From the NCBI GenBank assembly GCA_002378665.1, contig DFSO01000084.1, positions 1 to 20,423 on the forward strand: 20,423 bases of DNA. Reading direction: 5' to 3'. Numbering within the stretch: position 1 is the first letter of the stretch; each line of letters begins with the position of its first letter. Shown here in pieces: positions 1 to 5,768 of this stretch. A program made the position numbers and the translations under genes. This DNA comes from Loktanella sp. UBA3435. GTDB taxonomy: Bacteria; Pseudomonadota; Alphaproteobacteria; Rhodobacterales; Rhodobacteraceae. A model generated the notes under the pieces. That model had not been told where the DNA came from. It saw only the letters and a list, made by a program, of their open reading frames with translations, and did not search any database.

Positions 1-5
1 CACAT

Positions 6-722
6 ATGAACAGATTACTTGATGCCCTGCTTGCCCCCATTGCCCGCCTTGCGGTGGCAAAAGGTGTGCTCTTTCCGCAAGTGGCTGAGCGGTTGAAGCT
101 CCAGTTCCTGCATGCGGCTGAGGGCGAACAAGCGTCCACTGACAGCCGCGTGAGTGTGATGACAGGGCTGCAAAGGCGCGACATCGGGCGGCTGCGGGAC
201 TTGCCGGATGAAGCACCTGATCCCGTCAACCACCTTGCACGATTGGTCATGGTGTGGCGGTCCGTCTTTGACGGTAAGCCCTTGGCACGGAGCGGTGAAA
301 TCTCTTTCGCAAGCCTTGCTGCAATGATCCGCAAAGACGTGCACCCGCGTACGTTGTTGGAGCAGCTTGTCGCTGCGGGAACTGTCGAAATGCGCGGTGA
401 TCAAGCGCATCTCGTAGCGCTATCCTACCAGCCTTTAGCAGGGTCTGAGGGGCAGCTTGATTACCTCGCGGCCAATGGCGGCGATTACCTGTCGGCTGCG
501 GTCGCAAATATCACGCATACCCCTGCACCTTATTTTGAGCGGGCCGCGCATTTTAACCATTTGTCGGCTGATGCTGTGGCTGAACTCGACGCGCTTTACC
601 GCGAAAAGCAGATGGCGGTTTTGGTCGATGTCGGGGAGGTTGCCAAGCGGCTGCAAGAAACGTCGCAAGGCACGATGCGGTTCCGTGCGGGCGGCTATTT
701 CTACTGTGAGGACGAGACATGA
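6..722 (+). CDS. DUF6502 family protein
   Basis: The 238-residue product matches my memory of the DUF6502 family, cytoplasmic proteins of unknown biochemical role found in many Proteobacteria. The N-terminal half (about residues 1-65) is helical and looks like a helix-turn-helix/winged-helix module: a helix around 'AVAKGVLFPQVAERLKLQF' is followed by 'DSRVSVMTGLQRRDIGRLR', the usual appearance of a DNA-recognition segment. The remainder is a mixed alpha/beta region without catalytic motifs that I recognise. There is no signal peptide or membrane segment. The stop codon overlaps the next start in an ATGA arrangement (719-722), so the small lipoprotein that follows is probably translationally coupled. 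The start lies 5 bases from the window edge, so the ribosome binding site is not visible. A regulatory role is inference; family assignment is fairly secure. Confidence 0.8.
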   Translation: MNRLLDALLAPIARLAVAKGVLFPQVAERLKLQFLHAAEGEQASTDSRVSVMTGLQRRDIGRLRDLPDEAPDPVNHLARLVMVWRSVFDGKPLARSGEISFASLAAMIRKDVHPRTLLEQLVAAGTVEMRGDQAHLVALSYQPLAGSEGQLDYLAANGGDYLSAAVANITHTPAPYFERAAHFNHLSADAVAELDALYREKQMAVLVDVGEVAKRLQETSQGTMRFRAGGYFYCEDET

Positions 723-856
723 TGCGCAAACTATTGATCATTGCGACGCTTTTGGCGCTGGCTGCTTGTTCGCCTGCGAACACTCGCTGCGACGGGACGC
801 GCGATGGTGGAATTGGTGGCACGGGTGGATGTGTGGTAAACGATGTGGCGGTTTAA
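719..856 (+). CDS. 45-residue lipoprotein with Gly-rich GIGGTGG motif
   Basis: A very short gene starts at ATG 719, within the stop of the DUF6502 gene (ATGA overlap); a second ATG follows at 722. The product has a positively charged start (MMRK), a hydrophobic core and the lipobox L-A-A-C, with the lipidated cysteine at residue 17, so it should be an outer- or inner-membrane lipoprotein with a mature part of only 29 residues. The mature part contains Cys24, a 'GIGGTGG' stretch and Cys38. I recall, without being able to check, that larger lipoproteins next to DUF6502 genes (DUF5666-type) carry an N-terminal GIGGTG motif; if so, this is a short relative or the remnant of one. No continuation of such a domain is visible in any frame downstream before the next gene. 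Function is unknown. Confidence 0.65.
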   Translation: MMRKLLIIATLLALAACSPANTRCDGTRDGGIGGTGGCVVNDVAV

Positions 857-857
857 G

Positions 858-890
858 GACGGCTAAACCTATTCTTATCGTTTGGCCGTT
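858..890 (+). other. Intergenic hairpin
   Basis: The bases ACGGCTAAAC (859-868) and GTTTGGCCGT (880-889) can pair over 10 positions with one G-U, enclosing an 11-base loop; 858 and 890 could add a wobble pair. It directly follows the small lipoprotein gene (stop at 854-856). No T-run follows, so it is not a standard intrinsic terminator. It may be a 3'-end stabiliser or a weak terminator, or may have no function. Confidence 0.4.
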
Positions 891-930
891 AATGATAAAG
901 GGATTGCTCTGTTAATGATCAGGAGGTGCA

Positions 931-1230
931 ATGCTTAGAAATTACGCCGTTCACTTCTTTCTTATCGCTGGGGTTGCTGCAGCCCTCGCGATTGGATCGA
1001 CGTTCACACCTGTAATCTCAAGAAGCGGGAACACTGATATGACGTCTGCCCAAGTGAAAAACGCAAAGCAGGAATATTCGTACTGCCGAGCAAACTTGGA
1101 CGATGTGAACTGTGCGTGTTTCGCGGGGATATCGGGGCATATCCTGTCACAGCAAGAGCCGGATTTTAGGGGCGACTTTGCCGTGGATCGGTCTGACTTG
1201 GCGCGAGCTCAGGGCATGCAATCGTGTTAA
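931..1230 (+). CDS. Hypothetical exported protein with four cysteines
   Basis: This 99-residue protein has a strong ribosome binding site, AGGAGG at 921-926, four bases before the ATG. Residues 7-25 form a hydrophobic segment that acts as an uncleaved anchor or a signal peptide (possible cleavage near residues 20-23). The rest, predicted to be periplasmic, contains Cys52, Cys61, Cys63 and a terminal Cys99. The C-x8-C-x-C spacing plus the C-terminal cysteine suggests two disulfides or a metal/redox site, but I recognise no family. It is separated by 74 bases, including a hairpin, from the lipoprotein gene upstream and converges on rsgA. The ideal ribosome binding site and the coherent signal segment argue that it is a real gene; its function is unknown. 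Confidence 0.7.
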   Translation: MLRNYAVHFFLIAGVAAALAIGSTFTPVISRSGNTDMTSAQVKNAKQEYSYCRANLDDVNCACFAGISGHILSQQEPDFRGDFAVDRSDLARAQGMQSC

Positions 1231-1247
1231 AATGCGCAACTGGGTAG

Positions 1248-1265
1248 GATGGGTTTTAACCCATC
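1248..1265. terminator. Palindromic hairpin between convergent genes
   Basis: GATGGGTT and AACCCATC flank two T bases, a perfect palindrome that overlaps the rsgA stop codon (1264-1266). For + strand transcription it is followed, after a 7-base gap (ACCGCCC), by a run of six T (1273-1278), so it could act as a weak terminator for the upstream gene; no T-run follows on the - strand. The long gap before the T-run makes the assignment uncertain. Confidence 0.35.
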
Positions 1266-2298
1266 ACCGCCCTTTTTTCTTCGTCGCAGCCTTGACGATC
1301 TTGCCGAATTTACGCCCTCTTGCATGGGCCTGTGCGATGGTTTCTGTGGCCATCGCGTCTTCGCGGATCAGCTTTTTAAACCGCTTCAGGCGCTCAGGAT
1401 CAACCTCGTCTGCGGCGACTGCTGCCTGCACGGCGCATCCTGGTTCACCGTCATGTTTGCAATTGCGAAAATGGCAATTGCCTTCAATTTCGGAAATTTC
1501 GGGGAAAGTCGCCGCGATACCGATGGCGACGTCAGCCACGCCCAAGCCGCGCATGCCGGGAGTGTCGATGAGCCAGCCACCAGTCGGAAGCCGATGCAGT
1601 GATCGCCCTGTTGTTGTGTGCCGCCCGCGTGCGTCGTCTTCACGGATGCCTTGGGTCGCGGCATGACCGCCCGTCAGCGCGTTGGCCAATGTCGTTTTCC
1701 CAACGCCTGAGGACCCCGCGAGTGCCACGGTTTGTCCTTTGCCGATCCATGGACCTAACGCCTCGGACACATCACCGTGCAGCGCATCAAGGGCGATCAC
1801 TTCGAGGTTGCGACCAAGTGCGCGGGCTTGGGTGATGTAGCTGTCTGGATCATCGGTATGATCTGCTTTGGTTAGCAAAATGACGGGGGTGACTTCGGCG
1901 TCATGGGCAAGCGCGAGGTAACGCTCCAACCGTGCGACGTTAAAATCTGCATTGCAGGACGTGGTAATAAAAAGCGTGTCGACATTGGAGGCGATCAACT
2001 GGCGGTCGCCGTGCACATAGTCAGAGCCACGCTGTAGCGTGCTTTGCCGATCAAGGCGGCGGATCATCCGGGCGGCGTCTGGATCGCAAAGCACCCAATC
2101 ACCAACGGCGATTTCCCCGGTTGAAAGGCCCGCTTCGAGCGCCAGATCAACAGGGCCGTTTTCGGTGAAGGTCGCGATTCGTGTGCGGTGCACGCTGCTA
2201 ACACGTGCAGGGGTCACGGTTCCGATCTCGTCGATCTCAAGTTGTGAATTGTAGAAAGCGGACCAGCCAAGGTCTGCGATGGTCAAAGTCTGCGTCAT
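1264..2298 (-). CDS. rsgA: Ribosome small subunit-dependent GTPase RsgA
   Basis: RsgA is a cytoplasmic GTPase that binds the 30S subunit late in assembly and checks maturation of the decoding region. The 344-residue length fits the family. An N-terminal OB-like domain (about residues 25-95) is followed by the circularly permuted GTPase domain: the G4 motif TKAD (143-146) comes before the P-loop GSSGVGKT (195-202) and the G3 motif DTPG (245-248), the hallmark order of this family. The C-terminal zinc knuckle is present with Cys275, Cys280, His282 and Cys288. The lysine-rich tail (KKKGR) could bind RNA. The ATG at 2298 has a GAGAG sequence about 7 bases upstream. It lies downstream of ffs on the same strand. 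Identification is secure. Confidence 0.97.
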   Translation of the reverse strand: MTQTLTIADLGWSAFYNSQLEIDEIGTVTPARVSSVHRTRIATFTENGPVDLALEAGLSTGEIAVGDWVLCDPDAARMIRRLDRQSTLQRGSDYVHGDRQLIASNVDTLFITTSCNADFNVARLERYLALAHDAEVTPVILLTKADHTDDPDSYITQARALGRNLEVIALDALHGDVSEALGPWIGKGQTVALAGSSGVGKTTLANALTGGHAATQGIREDDARGRHTTTGRSLHRLPTGGWLIDTPGMRGLGVADVAIGIAATFPEISEIEGNCHFRNCKHDGEPGCAVQAAVAADEVDPERLKRFKKLIREDAMATETIAQAHARGRKFGKIVKAATKKKGR

Positions 2299-2374
2299 TG
2301 AATTTCTCTCGCAAGTTTAATCACTTGGCACGCATCGTGTGCGGCCGCAAAACGGCGAGGGAAGTGAAAAGACT

Positions 2375-2413
2375 TCAGCGCGTCCCTGCCCAGAGGATCA
2401 AGAAAATAGTCAT
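2375..2413 (-). CDS. Putative 12-residue mini-ORF upstream of rsgA
   Basis: On the - strand, GGAGG followed by a six-base spacer precedes an ATG at 2413; the reading frame encodes MTIFLILWAGTR and ends at TGA (2375-2377). The ribosome binding site is better than that of most genes in this window. The peptide is hydrophobic, so it could be a tiny membrane peptide, a leader peptide affecting rsgA (76 bases lie between its stop and the rsgA start, with several short hairpin-forming segments), or chance. It lies about 30 bases beyond the 3' end of the SRP RNA and could share its transcript. I know of no described family for it. Confidence 0.35.
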   Translation of the reverse strand: MTIFLILWAGTR

Positions 2414-2442
2414 GATAATCCTCCAAATAAGGGGTTTGCGTA

Positions 2443-2542
2443 GGTGAGAGGCTGGACATCGACCCAAGTGGGGCTCGTTGTGGCTGCTTCCTTCCGGACC
2501 TGACCAGGTTGGCGAGGCACTCGCCCGCGCCAACCTCTCACC
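2443..2542 (-). ncRNA. ffs: Signal recognition particle RNA (4.5S, small bacterial type)
   Basis: Read on the - strand, the segment contains the universally conserved SRP core, CAGGTCCGGAAGG followed by AAGCAGCC, which comprises the GGAA tetraloop hairpin and the asymmetric internal loop bound by the Ffh M domain. The two ends pair: bases 2530-2542 and 2443-2455 form a 13-bp helix (GGTGAGAGG with CCTCTCACC plus four further pairs, one of them G-U), closing the long single hairpin expected of the roughly 100-nt bacterial RNA. The RNA assembles with Ffh to target membrane and secreted proteins co-translationally. A strong promoter lies directly upstream. The exact ends are uncertain by several bases. 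Confidence 0.95.
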
Positions 2543-2545
2543 CCC

Positions 2546-2574
2546 CATATAGGCGGATGGGGCGTTTGGTGCAA
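2546..2574 (-). promoter_or_regulatory. Sigma-70-type promoter of ffs
   Basis: On the - strand a -35 element TTGCAC (2574-2569) and a -10 element TATATG (2551-2546) are separated by exactly 17 bases. Transcription would begin about 5-7 bases later, at the G/T-rich 5' end of the SRP RNA, in agreement with the helix-defined RNA start. Confidence 0.75.
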
Positions 2575-2651
2575 GTCATCTGCATGGGGCAATTTAAGAT
2601 TAACCCTATGAAAGATTTGAAATCGCTTAAAACTCGTGGCAGGTGCAGTTT

Positions 2652-3602
2652 ATGAAAAATGCTGAATCAGTAACTTTTGGTGGCTCCGGCTTAGATCGCG
2701 CGGCAGAGATGCGCGGCGATTCTGATGCATTGGCGGCGCGTGATACTGCGCGGGCCTGTGTATTTTGGCGTGGTAAGATTTTGCTCGATGCAAATGACCG
2801 CGTGATGCGATTGCCGATGACCCATGCGATTTTGCAAGATCGCAGCGATGATCTTATCTTTTTGGGTCGTGAGAATGAGCAGCTCCTTTTTGCGGCTGAC
2901 ATCTCTCGTTGGCTGCCTGAAGGCTTTGATCCTGACGCGCCAATCAGCTTTCTTGATGATACACGCCACGTGCACCGCGCGTGCATCGATGGTGGCTTTG
3001 CCGACATACGGATGAGCATGACGCTGCTTTCAGCACGCGATGCAGAAGTCGCGGCGACGGGCAAGGCCGTGATGGAATGGCACCGCAGTCACGGGTTTTG
3101 TGCCAAATGTGGGCAAAAGAGCGAAATCAAAATGGGCGGTTGGCAACGCGATTGTCCTGCCTGCGGCACCCATCATTTTCCGCGCACGGATCCCGTTGTG
3201 ATCATGCTGATCACGCATGGCAATGCGGTTCTGATGGGGCGTTCGCCTGGATGGCCAGAGGGAATGTATTCGCTGCTGGCTGGTTTTATTGAGCCAGGTG
3301 AAACGATTGAAGCCGCTGTGCGCCGCGAAGTTTTTGAAGAGGCGGGCGTGCGTGTGGGTGAGGTCAGCTATTTGGCAAGTCAACCATGGCCGTTCCCTGC
3401 GTCACTGATGTTTGGATGTGCGGGCGAGGCGGTGAGCCACGAGATCAAAATCGATCCCGTCGAGATTGAAGATGCGCTTTGGGTCACACGCGAAGAGATG
3501 GCAGATATTTTTGCGGGGCAACACCCAAAGATTAAACCCGCCCGCAAAGGTGCAATTGCTCACTTTTTACTGGAAAACTGGCTCGCGGACCTATTGGACT
3601 GA
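2652..3602 (+). CDS. nudC: NAD(+) diphosphatase / NADH pyrophosphatase NudC
   Basis: NudC hydrolyses NADH/NAD+ to NMN(H) and AMP and, in characterised members, removes NAD caps from RNA. The 316-residue protein has an N-terminal beta domain, a zinc ribbon with Cys150, Cys153, Cys168 and Cys171, and a complete Nudix box at 211-233 (Gly211, Glu217, Arg225, Glu226, Glu229, Glu230, Gly232). The motif SQPWPFPAS at 243-251 is the NADH-pyrophosphatase signature that separates this group from other Nudix enzymes. I chose the ATG at 2652, which has AGGTG 6 bases before it, over a GTG at 2643 that would add three residues. The gene is followed after 49 bases by the SRPBCC gene on the same strand, and the two could be cotranscribed. 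Confidence 0.95.
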   Translation: MKNAESVTFGGSGLDRAAEMRGDSDALAARDTARACVFWRGKILLDANDRVMRLPMTHAILQDRSDDLIFLGRENEQLLFAADISRWLPEGFDPDAPISFLDDTRHVHRACIDGGFADIRMSMTLLSARDAEVAATGKAVMEWHRSHGFCAKCGQKSEIKMGGWQRDCPACGTHHFPRTDPVVIMLITHGNAVLMGRSPGWPEGMYSLLAGFIEPGETIEAAVRREVFEEAGVRVGEVSYLASQPWPFPASLMFGCAGEAVSHEIKIDPVEIEDALWVTREEMADIFAGQHPKIKPARKGAIAHFLLENWLADLLD

Positions 3603-3651
3603 TGTATCGGTCGATAAACGACACTGCAAAAGCGGCATTTGAGGCATGGCA

Positions 3652-4119
3652 ATGAAGTTCAGCACACGCGAAGATATTGAAGCTCCTATTGAACACGTTT
3701 TTGCGCGGGTCACGGATTTTCAGAATTTTGAACGTCAGGCCCTACGCCGTGGCGCGGATGTCCAGCGTATTGATAGCAGTCTGGTGCCCACTGAAGGTTC
3801 CGCTTGGCAATTTGCGTTTAAGTTTCGCGGCAAGGATCGCAAAATGAAGGCCACCGTAGCAAAGTTGGACGCGCCGAATTCGGCGAAATTTGAAACCATT
3901 GCGAGCGGCATTCACGGCATGTCGACAATCGAACTCGTGGCGTTGTCGTTGAACCGCACGCGGATTTCGATCGAAATTGATTTGACCCCACAAGGGCTGT
4001 CGGCCCGCTTATTGCTCCAGTCGTTGAAGCTTGCAAAGACCAACCTGTCGCGCAAGTTTAAATTGCGCGTTGCAGAATTTGCCGAGGATGTCGAAGAGGG
4101 TTTCGCGCGTCGCAGTTAA
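3652..4119 (+). CDS. SRPBCC family (START/polyketide-cyclase fold) protein
   Basis: The 155-residue product begins 'MKFSTREDIEAPIEHVF', the typical first strand and helix of the SRPBCC helix-grip fold; proteins of this fold bind hydrophobic ligands in a deep cavity. Alternating basic and hydrophobic strands follow (for example 'FRGKDRKMKATVAKL'), ending in a long C-terminal helix. No catalytic motif, signal peptide or membrane segment is visible, so ligand and role are unknown. The ATG at 3652 is preferred because GAGG (3641-3644) lies 7 bases before it; an ATG at 3646 is only one base from that site. Its stop overlaps the pheA stop tail-to-tail by 4 bases (4116-4119). The fold assignment is good; the function is open. 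Confidence 0.85.
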   Translation: MKFSTREDIEAPIEHVFARVTDFQNFERQALRRGADVQRIDSSLVPTEGSAWQFAFKFRGKDRKMKATVAKLDAPNSAKFETIASGIHGMSTIELVALSLNRTRISIEIDLTPQGLSARLLLQSLKLAKTNLSRKFKLRVAEFAEDVEEGFARRS

Positions 4120-4955
4120 CGCTCTAACCTGCGCGGATCTGCGGGATAAACCCCCATCAAATGCAGGTGGTCTGTGAAATACCCAAGCTCTTCGAGCGCC
4201 AATTGCACGTTGTGATCATCAGGGTGACCTTCGATCTCGGCATAGAATTGTGTCGCAGTGAAGTGTCCGCCAACCATGTAGCTTTCTAGCTTTGTCATGT
4301 TCACGCCGTTGGTCGCGAATCCGCCCATTGCCTTGTAGAGGGCTGCGGGAATGTTGCGCACGCGAAAGACAAAGCTGGTCATCATGCCGTGTTCGCCGCG
4401 TCGTTTGTAGTTCGGGTCGCGGGCCATGACGAGGAAACGTGTGGTGTTCCTGTCACTGTCTTCAATATGCCGTGCAAGCACATCGAGGCCGTAAATTTCG
4501 GCGGCAAGTTCTGAGGCAAGTGCGCCGACAGTCATATCATCGCCTTCGGCCACTTCGCGTGCGGCACGGGCGTTGTCAGAGGTCGCATGTGGAGAGATTG
4601 TGTTTTCACGCAAGAACCCCGCGCATTGCGGCAGGATCACCGGATGCCCGTAGGCATGGCGAATCTGTTGAAGTATTGCACCTTTTTTGGCCAAAAGATT
4701 GACGTGAACCCTGACGAAAGATTCGTCCACGATATGTAAACCACTCTCTGGCAGAAGCGAGTGAACGTCTGCAACGCGGCCATAAGTGGAGTTTTCAACT
4801 GCTATCATCCCCAGATCTGCATCGCCTTTGCGCACAGATTCGATGGCATCATCGAAAGTTTCGCATGGAAGCGGCTCAAAATCGGGCCGTGCTTGCGCGC
4901 AGGCCTGATGACCGTAGGCACCTAATTCGCCTTGAAATGCAATTTTTTGAGGCAT
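4116..4955 (-). CDS. pheA: Prephenate dehydratase
   Basis: Monofunctional prephenate dehydratase (279 residues) converts prephenate to phenylpyruvate for phenylalanine synthesis in the cytoplasm. The N-terminal catalytic domain (about 3-180) begins with 'IAFQGELGAYGHQA' and includes 'IAVENSTYGRV' and the catalytic TRF motif at 172-174. A C-terminal ACT domain spans about 193-270. There is no fused chorismate mutase. In the ACT domain the usual Phe-binding GALV and ESRP motifs read AALY (204-207) and ESYM (224-227), so feedback control may differ from the enteric enzyme; I believe this variant is widespread in alphaproteobacteria. The start at 4955 is supported by AGGAAG about 10 bases upstream; an in-frame ATG 13 codons earlier would add an unconserved extension. 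The gene is divergent from cycM. Confidence 0.95.
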   Translation of the reverse strand: MPQKIAFQGELGAYGHQACAQARPDFEPLPCETFDDAIESVRKGDADLGMIAVENSTYGRVADVHSLLPESGLHIVDESFVRVHVNLLAKKGAILQQIRHAYGHPVILPQCAGFLRENTISPHATSDNARAAREVAEGDDMTVGALASELAAEIYGLDVLARHIEDSDRNTTRFLVMARDPNYKRRGEHGMMTSFVFRVRNIPAALYKAMGGFATNGVNMTKLESYMVGGHFTATQFYAEIEGHPDDHNVQLALEELGYFTDHLHLMGVYPADPRRLER

Positions 4956-5013
4956 TGTGCGGCCACTTCCTATATTTGTTCCAAAAATGGGCAATTGGTC
5001 GCGTCAGTATACC

Positions 5014-5043
5014 TTGCAACCAGTGCTGTGAAGCGGATAGATA
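5014..5043 (+). promoter_or_regulatory. Candidate promoter of cycM
   Basis: TTGCAA (5014-5019) and TAGATA (5038-5043) are separated by 18 bases and lie 33 bases before the cytochrome start codon. The -35 is good, the -10 weak. The 120-base gap between the pheA and cycM starts must also hold the pheA promoter, for which I see no convincing pair of elements. Confidence 0.35.
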
Positions 5044-5075
5044 ACTGCAAAACTGCGAACGGAATGGAACGCGAC

Positions 5076-5600
5076 ATGTTCGACACAATGACGACGACAA
5101 AAATTATTGGTGGCTTTTGTGGCACCTTCTTGGTTTTCTTGCTGGGTGGCTGGGCTGCCGAGACAATCTATCATGGTGGCGCAGGTGGGCACGGTGAAGA
5201 CCACGCTCAGGGCTATATGATCGAAGTTGCTGAAGCTGGCGCTGCTAGCGCAGAGGCCGAGCCAGAAGTTGATTTCGCAACAGTGATGGCGTCTGCCGAT
5301 GCGGCGGCTGGTGAAGCTGTGTTTCGGAACTGCCGCTCTTGTCACGCGATTGAAGACGGCAAAAACGGCACAGGTCCATCGCTTTACGGTGTTGTTGGCC
5401 GCGCGGTCGATACAGAGGCTGGCTATACTTACTCTGGCGCGCTCGAGGCGGTTGCCGATATTTGGACACCTGAGCACCTGAACGGTTTCTTGGCTGACCC
5501 TAAAGGTTACGCACCAGGTACAAAGATGGGCTTCAAAGGCCTGTCGAAAGTAGAAGATCGCGCGAACATCATCGCCTATCTTGATAGCCTCGACGGCTAA
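5076..5600 (+). CDS. cycM: Membrane-anchored c-type cytochrome (CycM/c552 type)
   Basis: This 174-residue class I cytochrome c should carry electrons between the bc1 complex and the terminal oxidases (aa3 type) while tethered to the inner membrane. Residues 8-30 form a hydrophobic uncleaved signal anchor. An acidic, Ala/Glu-rich linker follows (about 31-75), then a cytochrome domain with the heme-attachment site Cys86-x-x-Cys89-His90 and the axial Met151 in 'GTKMGF'. 'NGTGPSLYGVVGR' (98-109) is the usual conserved loop. I chose the ATG at 5076, with GGAA six bases before it; ATG 5064 would add four residues. The gene is monocistronic, ending at a strong terminator. CycM is the Bradyrhizobium name; in Rhodobacter/Paracoccus similar proteins are called c552. 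Confidence 0.92.
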   Translation: MFDTMTTTKIIGGFCGTFLVFLLGGWAAETIYHGGAGGHGEDHAQGYMIEVAEAGAASAEAEPEVDFATVMASADAAAGEAVFRNCRSCHAIEDGKNGTGPSLYGVVGRAVDTEAGYTYSGALEAVADIWTPEHLNGFLADPKGYAPGTKMGFKGLSKVEDRANIIAYLDSLDG

Positions 5601-5624
5601 GTCAAAAGAGACATCTAGAATTTC

Positions 5625-5657
5625 GGCCGCTCCAAGCAATTGGGGCGGCCTTTTTGT
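5625..5657 (+). terminator. Intrinsic terminator after cycM
   Basis: A 9-bp stem GGCCGCTCC/GGGGCGGCC (5625-5633 with 5642-5650, one G-U pair) with an 8-base loop is followed at once by TTTTTGTT. This is a textbook rho-independent terminator, placed 24 bases after the cytochrome stop codon. Confidence 0.93.
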
Positions 5658-5768
5658 TGGGACGGGGCCTGTTTACGGGGTTATCACGCAATCTCAACTT
5701 GAAACTTGCCTCAATCGCCCGCAAGCTTTGGCAAAATTGCGTAAAGCAGAAACGTTACTCGGGGAGCC

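Noticed and set aside
457..915. 152-codon open frame on the + strand overlapping the DUF6502 gene
   Set aside because: It lies in another frame of two better-supported genes, is rich in Arg and Trp without domain structure, and lacks a ribosome binding site.
2205..2592. Open frames on both strands across the ffs region (2205-2447 + and 2410-2592 -)
   Set aside because: They coincide with the SRP RNA, its promoter and the rsgA start, and show no protein-like features.
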